Shown: piece by piece, positions 36,355 through 45,204 of the stretch
Layout: every line of letters starts with the position of its first letter
Numbering within the stretch: position 1 is the stretch's first letter
Source of the DNA: Caldifarciminota bacterium
Lineage (GTDB): Bacteria; Hydrothermota; Hydrothermia; LBFQ01; DSFT01
Direction of reading: 5' to 3'
Assembly: GCA_025060695.1 (NCBI GenBank)
Contig: JANXBH010000003.1
Span: forward strand, 54,114-118,113
DNA length: 64,000 bases
Translations under genes and position numbers: made by a program
Notes under the pieces: model-generated
What the model saw: only the letters and a program-made list of their open reading frames with translations
What the model was told of the DNA's origin: nothing
The model's database searches: none

Positions 36355-38265
36355 ATGAACGACAGAACCTTTGTTATTGCGGGACATGTGGGAAGTGGTA
36401 AAACTACACTTCTTTCACAGATACTAAAAATTACAAATGCACTTGCTAAAGCTGATAAGAACCTTATTGATTATGACCCCATTGAGCAAACAAAAAATAT
36501 GACAATAAATTTGAAAGTTTTAAGAACAAAGTATAAAAATTATGAATTTCAGTTTATTGATACTCCAGGATTTATTGAGTTTGAAGGAGAACTGATTAGT
36601 GGCACAAGGGTCGCAGATAATATGTTAATAGTTGTAGACATATCGATGGGACTTGAGGTTGGAATTGAAAGAGCATTTGAAGAAGCAAAAAAACATAACT
36701 TACCAATATTTTTCGCAATAAATAAGTGCAAAAGCTATGAAAAGCATCCTGAGGAAATATTAAACTTACTAAAAAATAAATTTGGAAAACAAGTCCATCC
36801 TGTTCAAGTCCCAATTGGTATTGGTCAAAATTTCATTGGTGTTTTTGATATAGTAGAAGGAAACTATGAAACGCTTGATGAAAACTTAAGAAAACACGCA
36901 ATAGATGAATATAATGAGTTTATTGAAGCGGTTGTTGAAACTGACGATGATTTATTAGAAAAGTATATGGAAGGAAAAGAAATAACAAAACAGGAACTTC
37001 ACGATGCTTTTAGAAAAGCAATAGATAGTAGTTTATTTTATCCAGTTTTGTATATAGATGCTTTAAATAATATTGGAATGGTGGAACTTTTAGATTTTCT
37101 TGGAGAATATGGAATTTCATATAGTGAAAGATTTGAAAGTAAACCACATACATCGATTTTAATATTTAAAACATATTCAGAGGCTCATATTGGAGAAACA
37201 TATTTATTTAGAGTATTATCAGGCAAACTTAAAGCGGGTATGGAACTAAGAAATATGAGAAATGATACTATTGAGAAAATCTCACACTTATATGTTCCTT
37301 CTGGCAAGGAAAAGAAAGAAGTAAATGAACTTTCAATGGGAGAGATTGGTTTAATTTTAAAACTAAAAGATAGTAAAACAGGTGATACATTATCTAATGG
37401 TAATGAAAGATATGAATGGGTAGAATATCCAGAACCACTATATGTTATAGGCATTAAGCCAAAATCCAAAAAGGACGAAGAAAAACTTTCAGAATCACTC
37501 CAAAAAATAATGTCAGAAGACCCTACATTTACATTTAAGTATGAACCACAACTAAAGCAAACATTACTATATAGTCAAGGGGAAGTCCATGTAAACATAA
37601 TTTTAGAAAAGCTAAAGCAAAGATTCAATGTGGAAGTTGAAAAAGAAAGAGCAAAAGTTCCATATAAGGAAACTATTAGAAAGCAAGCGGAAGGCTTAGG
37701 AAAATACATAAAGCAAACGGGCGGAAGAGGACAATATGGCGTAGTAAATATAAAAATAGAACCACTTCAAAGAGGACAAGGATACGAATGGATAGACAAG
37801 ATTTTTGGAGGTGCTATACCTAAAGAATATAGACCATATGTAGAACAAGGTGTAAAGAAAGCAATGGAAGAGGGAGCAGTTTTAGGCTATCCTATTATAG
37901 ATATTAAAGTTACTCTATTTGATGGAAAATATCATGAGGTTGATTCTTCTAATTTGGCATTTGAAATAGCAGGAAGCTTAGCACTAAAAGATGCGGTAAG
38001 TAAAGCTGAACCTTTTGTTTTAGAACCCATCTATAATGTAGAAATCTACTCACCAGAAGAATACATAAGTGATGTAATTTCAGAAGTAAATACAAGAAGA
38101 GGTAAAATCTTAGGAATTGAAACTAATAAGATTATCTCACAGATACCACTTGCTGAACTATATGACTTTTTACCCGCATTAAGAGCAAAAACGAAAGGGA
38201 GAGGAAGATTTAAAATGGAATTTTCGCACTATCAAGAAGTCTCAATTAATTTAGTAAAGCAGTGA
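36355..38265 (+). CDS. EF-G-like translational GTPase (divergent paralogue)
   Basis: 636 residues, shorter than canonical EF-G (about 690). It keeps the P-loop AGHVGSGKTT, domain II, and domains III-V (TGGRGQYGVVNIKI; ending YDFLPALRAKTKGRGRF). Differences in the G domain: DTPGF in place of DTPGH, losing the His that activates the hydrolytic water, and NKCK in place of the guanine-specifying NK-x-D. It belongs with the EF-G2-like paralogues, whose role in translation is unclear. The ATG follows a promoter-like element. The stop overlaps the rmlD GTG by 4 bases. Confidence 0.88.
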   Translation: MNDRTFVIAGHVGSGKTTLLSQILKITNALAKADKNLIDYDPIEQTKNMTINLKVLRTKYKNYEFQFIDTPGFIEFEGELISGTRVADNMLIVVDISMGLEVGIERAFEEAKKHNLPIFFAINKCKSYEKHPEEILNLLKNKFGKQVHPVQVPIGIGQNFIGVFDIVEGNYETLDENLRKHAIDEYNEFIEAVVETDDDLLEKYMEGKEITKQELHDAFRKAIDSSLFYPVLYIDALNNIGMVELLDFLGEYGISYSERFESKPHTSILIFKTYSEAHIGETYLFRVLSGKLKAGMELRNMRNDTIEKISHLYVPSGKEKKEVNELSMGEIGLILKLKDSKTGDTLSNGNERYEWVEYPEPLYVIGIKPKSKKDEEKLSESLQKIMSEDPTFTFKYEPQLKQTLLYSQGEVHVNIILEKLKQRFNVEVEKERAKVPYKETIRKQAEGLGKYIKQTGGRGQYGVVNIKIEPLQRGQGYEWIDKIFGGAIPKEYRPYVEQGVKKAMEEGAVLGYPIIDIKVTLFDGKYHEVDSSNLAFEIAGSLALKDAVSKAEPFVLEPIYNVEIYSPEEYISDVISEVNTRRGKILGIETNKIISQIPLAELYDFLPALRAKTKGRGRFKMEFSHYQEVSINLVKQ

Positions 38266-39065
38266 AATTTCTAATTACTGGTTCAAAGGGACTATTAGGA
38301 AGTGAATTTGATAGAATAATTGAGAACGATAAATTATCCTTGTCAAGACAAGAATTAGATATTACCGCATTTGAAAACGTATACAAAGTAGTAAAGGAAT
38401 ATAAACCAGATATTATAATAAATTGCTCTGCTATAAGTAATGTAGACTATTGTGAAGTAAATCAAAATGTAGCATTTTTGGTGAACGCAATTGGTGTAGA
38501 AAATTTGTTAAAATGTGCGATTGAATTTAATATTTTTTTAGTTCACTTTAGTACAGATTATGTATTTGATGGAAATAAAAAAGAACCATATAAAATCTCA
38601 GATATTCCTAATCCAATAAATGTGTATGGAAAGAGTAAACTAAAGGGAGAGGAAATAATTTTAAATAGTGGTTATGAAAAATACCTAATTATTAGAACAA
38701 GTTGGCTATTTGGAAATGGTAAAAGTTCTCTTGTAGATAAGATTATATCACTTTCAAAAAATGAAATAATTTATATGACTGAGCAAATTTCAAATCCTAC
38801 TTATGCAAAGGACCTTGCAATAAAGGTTTTAGATATGATAAAGAAGGGATACTTTGGTCTTTTTCATCTTACAGGTTCTTTAAGTGTTTCAAGATATGAA
38901 CTTGCAAGGTTCATATTAGAAAAAATTGGATATAAAGGGAAAATCGTTAAAGTAGATAGCTTTCCATCTATTGCAAAAAGACCGAATTATTCCGCATTAA
39001 ATAATTTTCCGCTTGAACCTTTAAGAGACTATAAAACTGCAATACTTGAATTTTTAAGATATTAA
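38262..39065 (+). CDS. rmlD: dTDP-4-dehydrorhamnose reductase
   Basis: Short-chain dehydrogenase/reductase making dTDP-L-rhamnose in the last step of the RmlABCD pathway. 267 residues; NAD(P)-binding FLITGSKGLLGSEF, catalytic FSTDYVFDG with Y-x-x-x-K in NVYGKSKLKGE, and IIRTSWLFG match RmlD. GTG start coupled to the EF-G-like gene. RmlA is at 7622; RmlB and RmlC are not in the window. The stop lies only 4 bases from the 3' end of tRNA-Asn on the other strand. Confidence 0.92.
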   Translation: MKFLITGSKGLLGSEFDRIIENDKLSLSRQELDITAFENVYKVVKEYKPDIIINCSAISNVDYCEVNQNVAFLVNAIGVENLLKCAIEFNIFLVHFSTDYVFDGNKKEPYKISDIPNPINVYGKSKLKGEEIILNSGYEKYLIIRTSWLFGNGKSSLVDKIISLSKNEIIYMTEQISNPTYAKDLAIKVLDMIKKGYFGLFHLTGSLSVSRYELARFILEKIGYKGKIVKVDSFPSIAKRPNYSALNNFPLEPLRDYKTAILEFLRY

Positions 39066-39069
39066 TTAA

Positions 39070-39141
39070 CGCCTCGGGCAGGACTCGAACCTGCAGCCTA
39101 CGGGTTAACAGCCCGCCGCTCTACCATTGAGCTACCGAGGC
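39070..39141 (-). tRNA. tRNA-Asn (GTT)
   Basis: Minus-strand cloverleaf: acceptor GCCTCGG/CCGAGGC, D arm GCTC/GAGC, anticodon stem GCGGG/CCCGT with loop CTGTTAA (anticodon GTT), T arm TGCAGG-TTCGAGT-CCTGC. Discriminator G as expected for Asn. No encoded CCA. It follows tRNA-Phe after 2 bases, so both come from one transcript. Confidence 0.96.
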
Positions 39142-39143
39142 TT

Positions 39144-39215
<72 letters not shown>

Positions 39216-39229
39216 AATTGAAAGCATGA

Positions 39230-39240
39230 AAATTATAAAG
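39230..39240 (-). promoter_or_regulatory. Promoter for tRNA-Phe/tRNA-Asn
   Basis: Minus-strand CTTTATAATTT contains a perfect TATAAT 16 bases before the tRNA-Phe 5' end. It is the clearest sign that the recurring 11-mer is a -10 element. Confidence 0.6.
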
Positions 39241-39247
39241 CATATGA

Positions 39248-39258
39248 CTTTAAAATTT
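39248..39258 (+). promoter_or_regulatory. Putative -10 promoter for carbamoyltransferase
   Basis: CTTTAAAATTT, back to back with the tRNA promoter (7 bases between) and 15 bases before the ATG. Confidence 0.5.
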
Positions 39259-39273
39259 GGAAAAATCTAAAAA

Positions 39274-40998
39274 ATGTACTATCTTGGTATCCATGACGGT
39301 CATACTGCAACTGCATGTTTATTTAAAGATGGAAAAATTATAGCTTGTATATCTGAAGAAAGAATAAATAGAATAAAAGAGTGGGGAGGATTTCCAAAGG
39401 CATCAATTTTAGAACTTTTAAAAATTGCAAATATTTCACCATCTGATATAAAGGCAGTTGGTGTAAGCTCTATATTCACGCCTATTAGAAACATTCAGGA
39501 ATTAGAATCTCATACTTTGAAAAAAATTGCAAAATATACAATTAACTTCATTCCAAGGTCAATTATAAGAAATAGACTCATCAGAAAAGCATTTTTAAGC
39601 CTCTATGAAATGTTTTCTTATAGAAAGGAATACATTAAAAGAGAACTTGAGAATATTGGAATTAAAGCAAAGGTAAATTTCTACGAACATCATTATATCC
39701 ATGCATTTACAAGCCATGTATTATCCAAAACAAGAGATGAAAACTTAATAATAACATTAGATGGTTCAGGTGATTTAGTTTCAGGAACTATAAATATTGG
39801 AAGAAGAAATGAAATAATTAGAATATCTGAAATATCTAATTACGATTCTCTTGGAGAATTTTATATGCGAATTACTCAATTTTTAGGTATGAAACCACTC
39901 TCACACGAATATAAAGTAATGGGTCTCTCTGCATATGTAGATGAAAGTGATAAGTATGCAAAAGAGGTTTACAAAATATTTAGTCAATTCTTTCAAGTAA
40001 GGGAGCTTGATATTATAAACAAAACAGGATGTTATAAAAGTAGCTATTTGAAGTTTTTTAAAAAGAAAATAAATTTAATTAGATTTGACTACATCGCATT
40101 TGCATCACAAAAGCTATTAGAAGAAATTGTACTACAGCTTGTTAAAAACGCTATTAGAAAGACCAATATTAGAAACTTAGCACTTGGAGGTGGTGTTTTT
40201 ATGAATGTAAAGCTAAATTACAAGATTTTAATGTTAGATGAAGTTGAAAATGTATTTGTAATGCCAAGTTGTGCTGATGAATCATTAGCAGTTGGCTGTG
40301 CAATAAAGTGTGCAATAGATGATGGTTTTCCATTTGACAATGTTAGAACATTAGAGGATATATACTGGGGTCCATATTATAGCAAAGAGAGCATTGAGAA
40401 AGCATTAAGCAAAATAGATGAAAAAGAATATAAAATTGAATATGTAGAAAACATAGAAGAACTATTAGCGGAACTAATATCGAAAAATTACATTATTGCA
40501 AGATTTAGTGGAAGAATGGAGTTTGGTGCAAGAGCACTTGGAAATAGAAGCATACTTGCAAATCCAAGTAATCTTGAAGTAATTACCAAAATAAATAAAG
40601 CGATAAAGCAAAGGGACTTTTGGATGCCTTTTGCACCAACTATTTTATACGAAGACCAAGATAAATATTTAGTAAATCCAAAGCATCATGAAGGATATTA
40701 TATGATAATGGCATTCTTTACCAAAAAGGATGCACATAAGGACTTAAAATCCGCTCTTCATCAATATGACCTTTCCGCAAGACCCCAAATTCTAATAGAA
40801 AATCACAATTCAAAATATTACAAGCTTATTAAAAGATTTAAGGAAATTACGGGTATTGGAGGAGTTTTAAATACTTCATTTAATCTACATGGAGACCCCA
40901 TAGTAATGACTCCAGACGATGCTATATATACTCTAAAGAACTCAAAATTAGATGGACTTGCCCTTGAAAACTATCTTATTTTAAGAAATTTAAAATAA
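39274..40998 (+). CDS. NodU/CmcH-family carbamoyltransferase
   Basis: 574-residue enzyme of the O-carbamoyltransferase family (NodU, TobZ, CmcH), which transfers a carbamoyl group from carbamoyl phosphate through a carbamoyl-adenylate. The Kae1-like N-terminal domain starts YYLGIHDGHTATACLFKDG and carries HHYIHAFTS and TLDGSGDLVSG. The C-terminal domain has FSGRMEFGARALGNRSILA and GVLNTSFNLHGDPIV. The acceptor is probably a surface sugar or a secondary metabolite, but nothing adjacent identifies it. It overlaps the convergent rsmE by 23 bases. Confidence 0.92.
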   Translation: MYYLGIHDGHTATACLFKDGKIIACISEERINRIKEWGGFPKASILELLKIANISPSDIKAVGVSSIFTPIRNIQELESHTLKKIAKYTINFIPRSIIRNRLIRKAFLSLYEMFSYRKEYIKRELENIGIKAKVNFYEHHYIHAFTSHVLSKTRDENLIITLDGSGDLVSGTINIGRRNEIIRISEISNYDSLGEFYMRITQFLGMKPLSHEYKVMGLSAYVDESDKYAKEVYKIFSQFFQVRELDIINKTGCYKSSYLKFFKKKINLIRFDYIAFASQKLLEEIVLQLVKNAIRKTNIRNLALGGGVFMNVKLNYKILMLDEVENVFVMPSCADESLAVGCAIKCAIDDGFPFDNVRTLEDIYWGPYYSKESIEKALSKIDEKEYKIEYVENIEELLAELISKNYIIARFSGRMEFGARALGNRSILANPSNLEVITKINKAIKQRDFWMPFAPTILYEDQDKYLVNPKHHEGYYMIMAFFTKKDAHKDLKSALHQYDLSARPQILIENHNSKYYKLIKRFKEITGIGGVLNTSFNLHGDPIVMTPDDAIYTLKNSKLDGLALENYLILRNLK

Positions 40999-41668
40999 GG
41001 GATGAGGTGGAAACTATAGCTGCAGTTTCACTCCTTAATATAAAATTTCCAAGTGAAAAGTCATAAAAACCATTTTCTTTTAAGATTTTCTCCTCATTTA
41101 CAGAAAGACCTCCCTCAGGTCCAATTATAATCAGTGTACTTGAAACCTTTTTTTTATATTCAAGAATATTTCTCTTTGAATTTAAACTTCCAAATAATTT
41201 TAGTTCGTAATTTTCTGAAATATCAATAATTTGCCTCAATGTCTTTATATTATTGAGCTTTGGAATAATCTGTCTTCCACTTTGTTTACATGCATTTATT
41301 ATTATCTTCTGCCATCTTTCTTTTAAGTCTCTTGGTTTTACCACGCTAAATTCAGTTATAATAGGAAATATCTCTTTTATACCGACCTCTACTATTTTTT
41401 CTAAAAAAAACTCAAAACTCTCTTTTTTAATAATAGACTGTGCGATTGCAATATTAAAGTCATATTCCCTATTCTCTAATTTTTCTATTTTTCTTAACTT
41501 TGCACTATTTTTTTCTATTTCAACTATTTCACACACATACTCATTTCCATTTCCATCAAAAACCAAAACTTTCTGCCCTAAACCATATCTTAAAACCTTT
41601 ACTAAATGGTAAAATTCATCATCTTTAATACTTTCCAAATCAGAAGAATAAAACCTGTCTATACGCAT
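40976..41668 (-). CDS. rsmE: 16S rRNA (uracil-1498-N3)-methyltransferase
   Basis: SPOUT-class methyltransferase, 230 residues. The N-terminal PUA-like part opens RIDRFYSSDLE, and the SAM-binding knot is LIIIGPEGGLSVNEEKIL with ILRSETAAIVSTSSL at the C-terminus, the RsmE signature. The ATG overlaps the pyrB stop (TAATG). Confidence 0.93.
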   Translation of the reverse strand: MRIDRFYSSDLESIKDDEFYHLVKVLRYGLGQKVLVFDGNGNEYVCEIVEIEKNSAKLRKIEKLENREYDFNIAIAQSIIKKESFEFFLEKIVEVGIKEIFPIITEFSVVKPRDLKERWQKIIINACKQSGRQIIPKLNNIKTLRQIIDISENYELKLFGSLNSKRNILEYKKKVSSTLIIIGPEGGLSVNEEKILKENGFYDFSLGNFILRSETAAIVSTSSLILNFLK

Positions 41669-42582
41669 TAAACTAACATATAGTATAAAATTGACATTCT
41701 AATAGCTACTCCATTTTCTACTTGATTTAAAATCAAAGAATAATTACTATCTGCAACATCTGAGTCTATTTCAACTCCCCTATTCATAGGTCCAGGATGC
41801 ATAATAATTACATCCTTTTTTGCATATTTTAATATATCTTTCTTTATTCCAAAAAGTTCATTGTATTCTCTTACTGTAGGAAAGAAATTAGAAGACTGTC
41901 TTTCAAGTTGTAATCTTAAAACATATATTACATCCGCATTATCTATAGCCTCTTTTAAATTATATGAAATCTCTACACCCATGTTTTCAAATTCTTTAGG
42001 TAATAGCGTGGGTGGACCACAAAGCACTATATATGCACCCAATTTTTTAAATAATCTTATATTACTTCTTGCAACTCTACTATGTAATATATCGCCTACT
42101 ATTGTAATTTTTAAGCTTTCTATTCTATTCTTATTTTCTAATATAGTAAAGCCGTCCAATAGTGCTTGAGTAGGATGTTCGTTTGTCCCATCCCCACCAT
42201 TTACAATTTTTGAATTTATAAATTTTCTTATATAGTGCAATATACCACTAGAAGAGTGTCTTATAACGAATAAATCTACACCCATCTTTTCAATATTAAG
42301 TAAAGTATCTAAAAATGTTTCTCCCTTTTTTAAGCTTGATGTTTCCCTTGAAAAACTTATTGTATCAATACTTAAAAACTTACATGCATTTTCAAATGAC
42401 ATTCTAGTTCTCGTAGATGGTTCATAAAATAACAAGCACACATTTTTTCCTCTTAAGGTTGGGACTTTTTTTATAGGTCTTTTTATAATTTCTTTCATAC
42501 TTTTTGCAGTCTGAAATATTTCGTATATATCCTCTACACTCAAATCATCTATACTAAGAAGATACTTTCTATCCCATTTCAT
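41668..42582 (-). CDS. pyrB: Aspartate carbamoyltransferase catalytic subunit
   Basis: Makes carbamoyl-aspartate in pyrimidine synthesis. 304 residues; carbamoyl-phosphate site YEPSTRTRMSFENA, FVIRHSSSG and NGGDGTNEHPTQALLD, and the aspartate-domain MHPGPMNRGVEI are all present. No regulatory pyrI is adjacent. It is coupled to the upstream gene (ATGA) and to rsmE downstream. Confidence 0.97.
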   Translation of the reverse strand: MKWDRKYLLSIDDLSVEDIYEIFQTAKSMKEIIKRPIKKVPTLRGKNVCLLFYEPSTRTRMSFENACKFLSIDTISFSRETSSLKKGETFLDTLLNIEKMGVDLFVIRHSSSGILHYIRKFINSKIVNGGDGTNEHPTQALLDGFTILENKNRIESLKITIVGDILHSRVARSNIRLFKKLGAYIVLCGPPTLLPKEFENMGVEISYNLKEAIDNADVIYVLRLQLERQSSNFFPTVREYNELFGIKKDILKYAKKDVIIMHPGPMNRGVEIDSDVADSNYSLILNQVENGVAIRMSILYYMLV

Positions 42583-42962
42583 GTCTTAATTCCAAGTAAA
42601 ATGGACATTAATGGCAATATTTTCTTTTTCCCAAAAATAAAGTTATTTTCAGTTTTAAAAAACACACTTTTACCTAACTTAATAGAAAATCCTAACGAAG
42701 GGTTAAATCCATATTCATAAAAACTTTCATATTTTCTAAATAAGAAAAACTCATATATTGAAAAACCTAAAAATCCAAAATCCTTAGATATACCAATTCC
42801 AAGCATACTCAATTTATAGCTATTAGCACCTCTACTTTCAAGTGCACTAAAATTTGCACCTATTTTAAAATGTTTAGTATAGTAGCTCATATTTACTGAA
42901 TATCCAACTTTATAGTAGTTTAGATTAATTAGTGGAAAGACTATTCCAAAGCAAACCTCCAT
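42579..42962 (-). CDS. Small beta-strand protein, possibly an outer-membrane barrel fragment or mini-barrel
   Basis: 127 residues from the ATG at 42962, preceded 6 bases upstream by GGGGGG as a Shine-Dalgarno; an ATG at 42974 is less likely. Unrecognised. The sequence is short amphipathic strands with many Tyr, Phe and Gly ([32 protein letters not shown]), like the strands of a bacterial outer-membrane barrel, but no normal signal peptide is seen. It overlaps the eno 3' end by 38 bases and pyrB by 4. Confidence 0.55.
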   Translation of the reverse strand: MEVCFGIVFPLINLNYYKVGYSVNMSYYTKHFKIGANFSALESRGANSYKLSMLGIGISKDFGFLGFSIYEFFLFRKYESFYEYGFNPSLGFSIKLGKSVFFKTENNFIFGKKKILPLMSILLGIKT

Positions 42963-44190
42963 ATATCCCCCCATAATCTTCCTCTATAATAAGAATTCTG
43001 TTGTACTTGGAATTTCTATCACTTCTTGAAACTGAACCTGTTTTAATTTGACCTGTATTTAGAGCAATAGATAAATCAGCAATAAAGTTGTCCTCAGTTT
43101 CACCCGAACGGTGAGATACTATTGCTTTATAGTTATTTCTTTGAGAAAACTCAACCGCATCAATAGTCTCACTTAATGTCCCAATTTGATTTAGCTTTAT
43201 TAATACCGCATTTGCAATATTATTTTCTATACCCATCTTAATTCTTTTTACATTAGTAGTAAATAGGTCATCTCCAACAATTTGAATTTTTGAACCAAGC
43301 TCTTTTGTAATATCCTTCCAACATTCTATATCATCCTCACTACAAGGGTCTTCAATTGAAAAAATTGGATAGTTTTTAACTAAGTCTTTATAAAAAGAAA
43401 TAATCTCCTCTTTTGAAAGTAGTTTTCCGTCAATTCTATACTTTCCCTCAAAAAATAGTTCATTTCCTGCAACATCTAATGCAATTTTTGCTTTATTTAA
43501 ATATCCTGCTTTTTCAATAGACATCATAAGAATATCTAATGCTTCTTTTGTTTCTCTTAAATTTGGTGCAAAACCACCCTCATCTCCTACATTTGTAATA
43601 TGACCTTTTTCTTTTAATATAGATTTTAGTGTATAAAAAATTTCAACACCAATTTCAATTGCTTCTCTAAAGGTTTTTGCACCAATTGGTGCTATCATAA
43701 ATTCCTGTATATCTAAATTATTGTCCGCATGAACACCACCATTTATAAAATTCATAAGTGGAACAGGTAATATATAACTTCTAACTCCACCTATATATCT
43801 AAAAAGTGGCATTTTATAGTAATTTGCCATAGCTCTTGCAACTGCGAGCGATACACTTAATATAGCATTTGCACCAAGTCTTGATTTATTTTCAGTACCA
43901 TCTAAATCTATAAGAAACTTATCTATATATCTTTGATTACTTGCCTCAAGTCCAACAATTGCTTTAGATATAATATTATTTATATTTTCAACTGCTTTTT
44001 TTACTCCTTTTCCAAAAAATCTTTTTTCATCATCCCTTAGTTCTAAAGCTTCATATTTTCCTTTTGAAGCTCCAGATGGAACAATTGCACTTCCTATACT
44101 TCCATCTTCCAGCTCTACCGTAGTATATACTGTAGGATTTCCTCTGGAATCTAAAACTTCATAAGCTTTTACACGCTTAATCTGTGGCAT
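42925..44190 (-). CDS. eno: Enolase
   Basis: Glycolytic 2-phosphoglycerate hydratase, cytoplasmic. 421 residues. Visible landmarks are [33 protein letters not shown], the catalytic Glu in [27 protein letters not shown], the catalytic Lys in [14 protein letters not shown] and [12 protein letters not shown] lies 4 bases after minus-strand CTTTAAACTTT. Confidence 0.98.
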   Translation of the reverse strand: MPQIKRVKAYEVLDSRGNPTVYTTVELEDGSIGSAIVPSGASKGKYEALELRDDEKRFFGKGVKKAVENINNIISKAIVGLEASNQRYIDKFLIDLDGTENKSRLGANAILSVSLAVARAMANYYKMPLFRYIGGVRSYILPVPLMNFINGGVHADNNLDIQEFMIAPIGAKTFREAIEIGVEIFYTLKSILKEKGHITNVGDEGGFAPNLRETKEALDILMMSIEKAGYLNKAKIALDVAGNELFFEGKYRIDGKLLSKEEIISFYKDLVKNYPIFSIEDPCSEDDIECWKDITKELGSKIQIVGDDLFTTNVKRIKMGIENNIANAVLIKLNQIGTLSETIDAVEFSQRNNYKAIVSHRSGETEDNFIADLSIALNTGQIKTGSVSRSDRNSKYNRILIIEEDYGGIYGGLLWNSLSTN

Positions 44191-44194
44191 TTTA

Positions 44195-44227
44195 AAAGTT
44201 TAAAGTAAATGTATAACCTTAAAATTT
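44195..44227. promoter_or_regulatory. Bidirectional promoter between eno and purM
   Basis: Minus-strand CTTTAAACTTT (44195-44205) and plus-strand CCTTAAAATTT (44217-44227), 11 bases apart. Gaps to the starts are 4 (eno) and 5 (purM) bases. The plus element lies inside the earlier possible purM start at 44209 and thus argues for ATG 44233. Confidence 0.55.
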
Positions 44228-44232
44228 TGAAA

Positions 44233-45204
44233 ATGCTATACAAAGATGCAGGAGTAGATATAGATAAGGCGAATGAATTTGTTAAATATATAAAAGATAA
44301 GGTAGGTGAAAATATTGGTCTTTTTGGTGGATTGTTCGAAATAAATGAACTATTAAAAAAATATAATGAACCCGTTTTAGTTAGTTCGTGCGACGGTGTA
44401 GGCACTAAGGTTGAAATTGCAAGAAAACTTAAAAAATACAAAAATATTGGAATAGACTTAGTTGCAATAAATGTAAATGATGTTTATGTAATGAAAGCAA
44501 AACCTCTATTTTTTTTAGACTACTATGCAATGCATTATCTTGATTTAGATATATCTAAGGAACTTATAGATGGAATAATTGAGGGTTGTAATTATGCAGA
44601 ATGTAAGCTAATTGGAGGGGAAACCGCACAAATGCCAGCAATTTTTAAGAAAAATAAATTTGATATTGCAGGATTTGTAGTTGCAATAGCAGAAAAGTCC
44701 AAAATTCCAAGAAAAGAGAAATTAGAAATTGGAGATATTATAATAGGTATTAGCTCAAATGGTTTTCATTCAAATGGATATTCTTTAATTAGAAAAATTA
44801 TTAATCAAAAAGGAATAAAACTAAACAGAATTTACGAGGAAGTTTCAGAAAATGAAACTATTGGAGAAATATTACTTAGAACTACAAGAATTTACAAGGA
44901 GATATTAGATATAGACTTTAAATCAGCAGTTCACATTACAGGTGGAGGTTTTTATGAGAATATAAAAAGGGTATTAAGAGAAGACTTGGATGCAAGAATT
45001 AAGATAAATTACGAAATACCAAGGGTTTTTAAATTTTTTATGGAAATGGGAAATGTTTCAATTGAAGAAGCATTTAGAGTATGGAACATGGGAATAGGTA
45101 TGGTTCTTATTTTAGATGAAAAAGTATTAGATAATATAAAAATTGAATATGTATTACTTGGAAGGATTGAAAAAGGAAATGGTAGAGTATGTGTGGATTT
45201 TTAG
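44233..45204 (+). CDS. purM: Phosphoribosylformylglycinamidine cyclo-ligase
   Basis: AIR synthetase of purine synthesis. 323 residues from ATG 44233. The N-terminus YKDAGVDIDKANEFVKYIK is typical, followed by VSSCDGVGTKVEIA, GIDLVAINVNDV, IGGETAQMPAIF and GISSNGFHSNGYSL; HITGGGFYENI near the C-terminus completes the family set. The upstream ATG at 44209 would put the promoter motif inside the gene, so I reject it. The 3' end overlaps asnB by 16 bases. No other pur genes here. Confidence 0.95.
   Translation: MLYKDAGVDIDKANEFVKYIKDKVGENIGLFGGLFEINELLKKYNEPVLVSSCDGVGTKVEIARKLKKYKNIGIDLVAINVNDVYVMKAKPLFFLDYYAMHYLDLDISKELIDGIIEGCNYAECKLIGGETAQMPAIFKKNKFDIAGFVVAIAEKSKIPRKEKLEIGDIIIGISSNGFHSNGYSLIRKIINQKGIKLNRIYEEVSENETIGEILLRTTRIYKEILDIDFKSAVHITGGGFYENIKRVLREDLDARIKINYEIPRVFKFFMEMGNVSIEEAFRVWNMGIGMVLILDEKVLDNIKIEYVLLGRIEKGNGRVCVDF

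Noticed and set aside
44209-44232. purM starting at ATG 44209
   Set aside because: The eight extra residues are encoded by the promoter-like motif itself (44217-44227), and known PurM proteins begin near the second Met.
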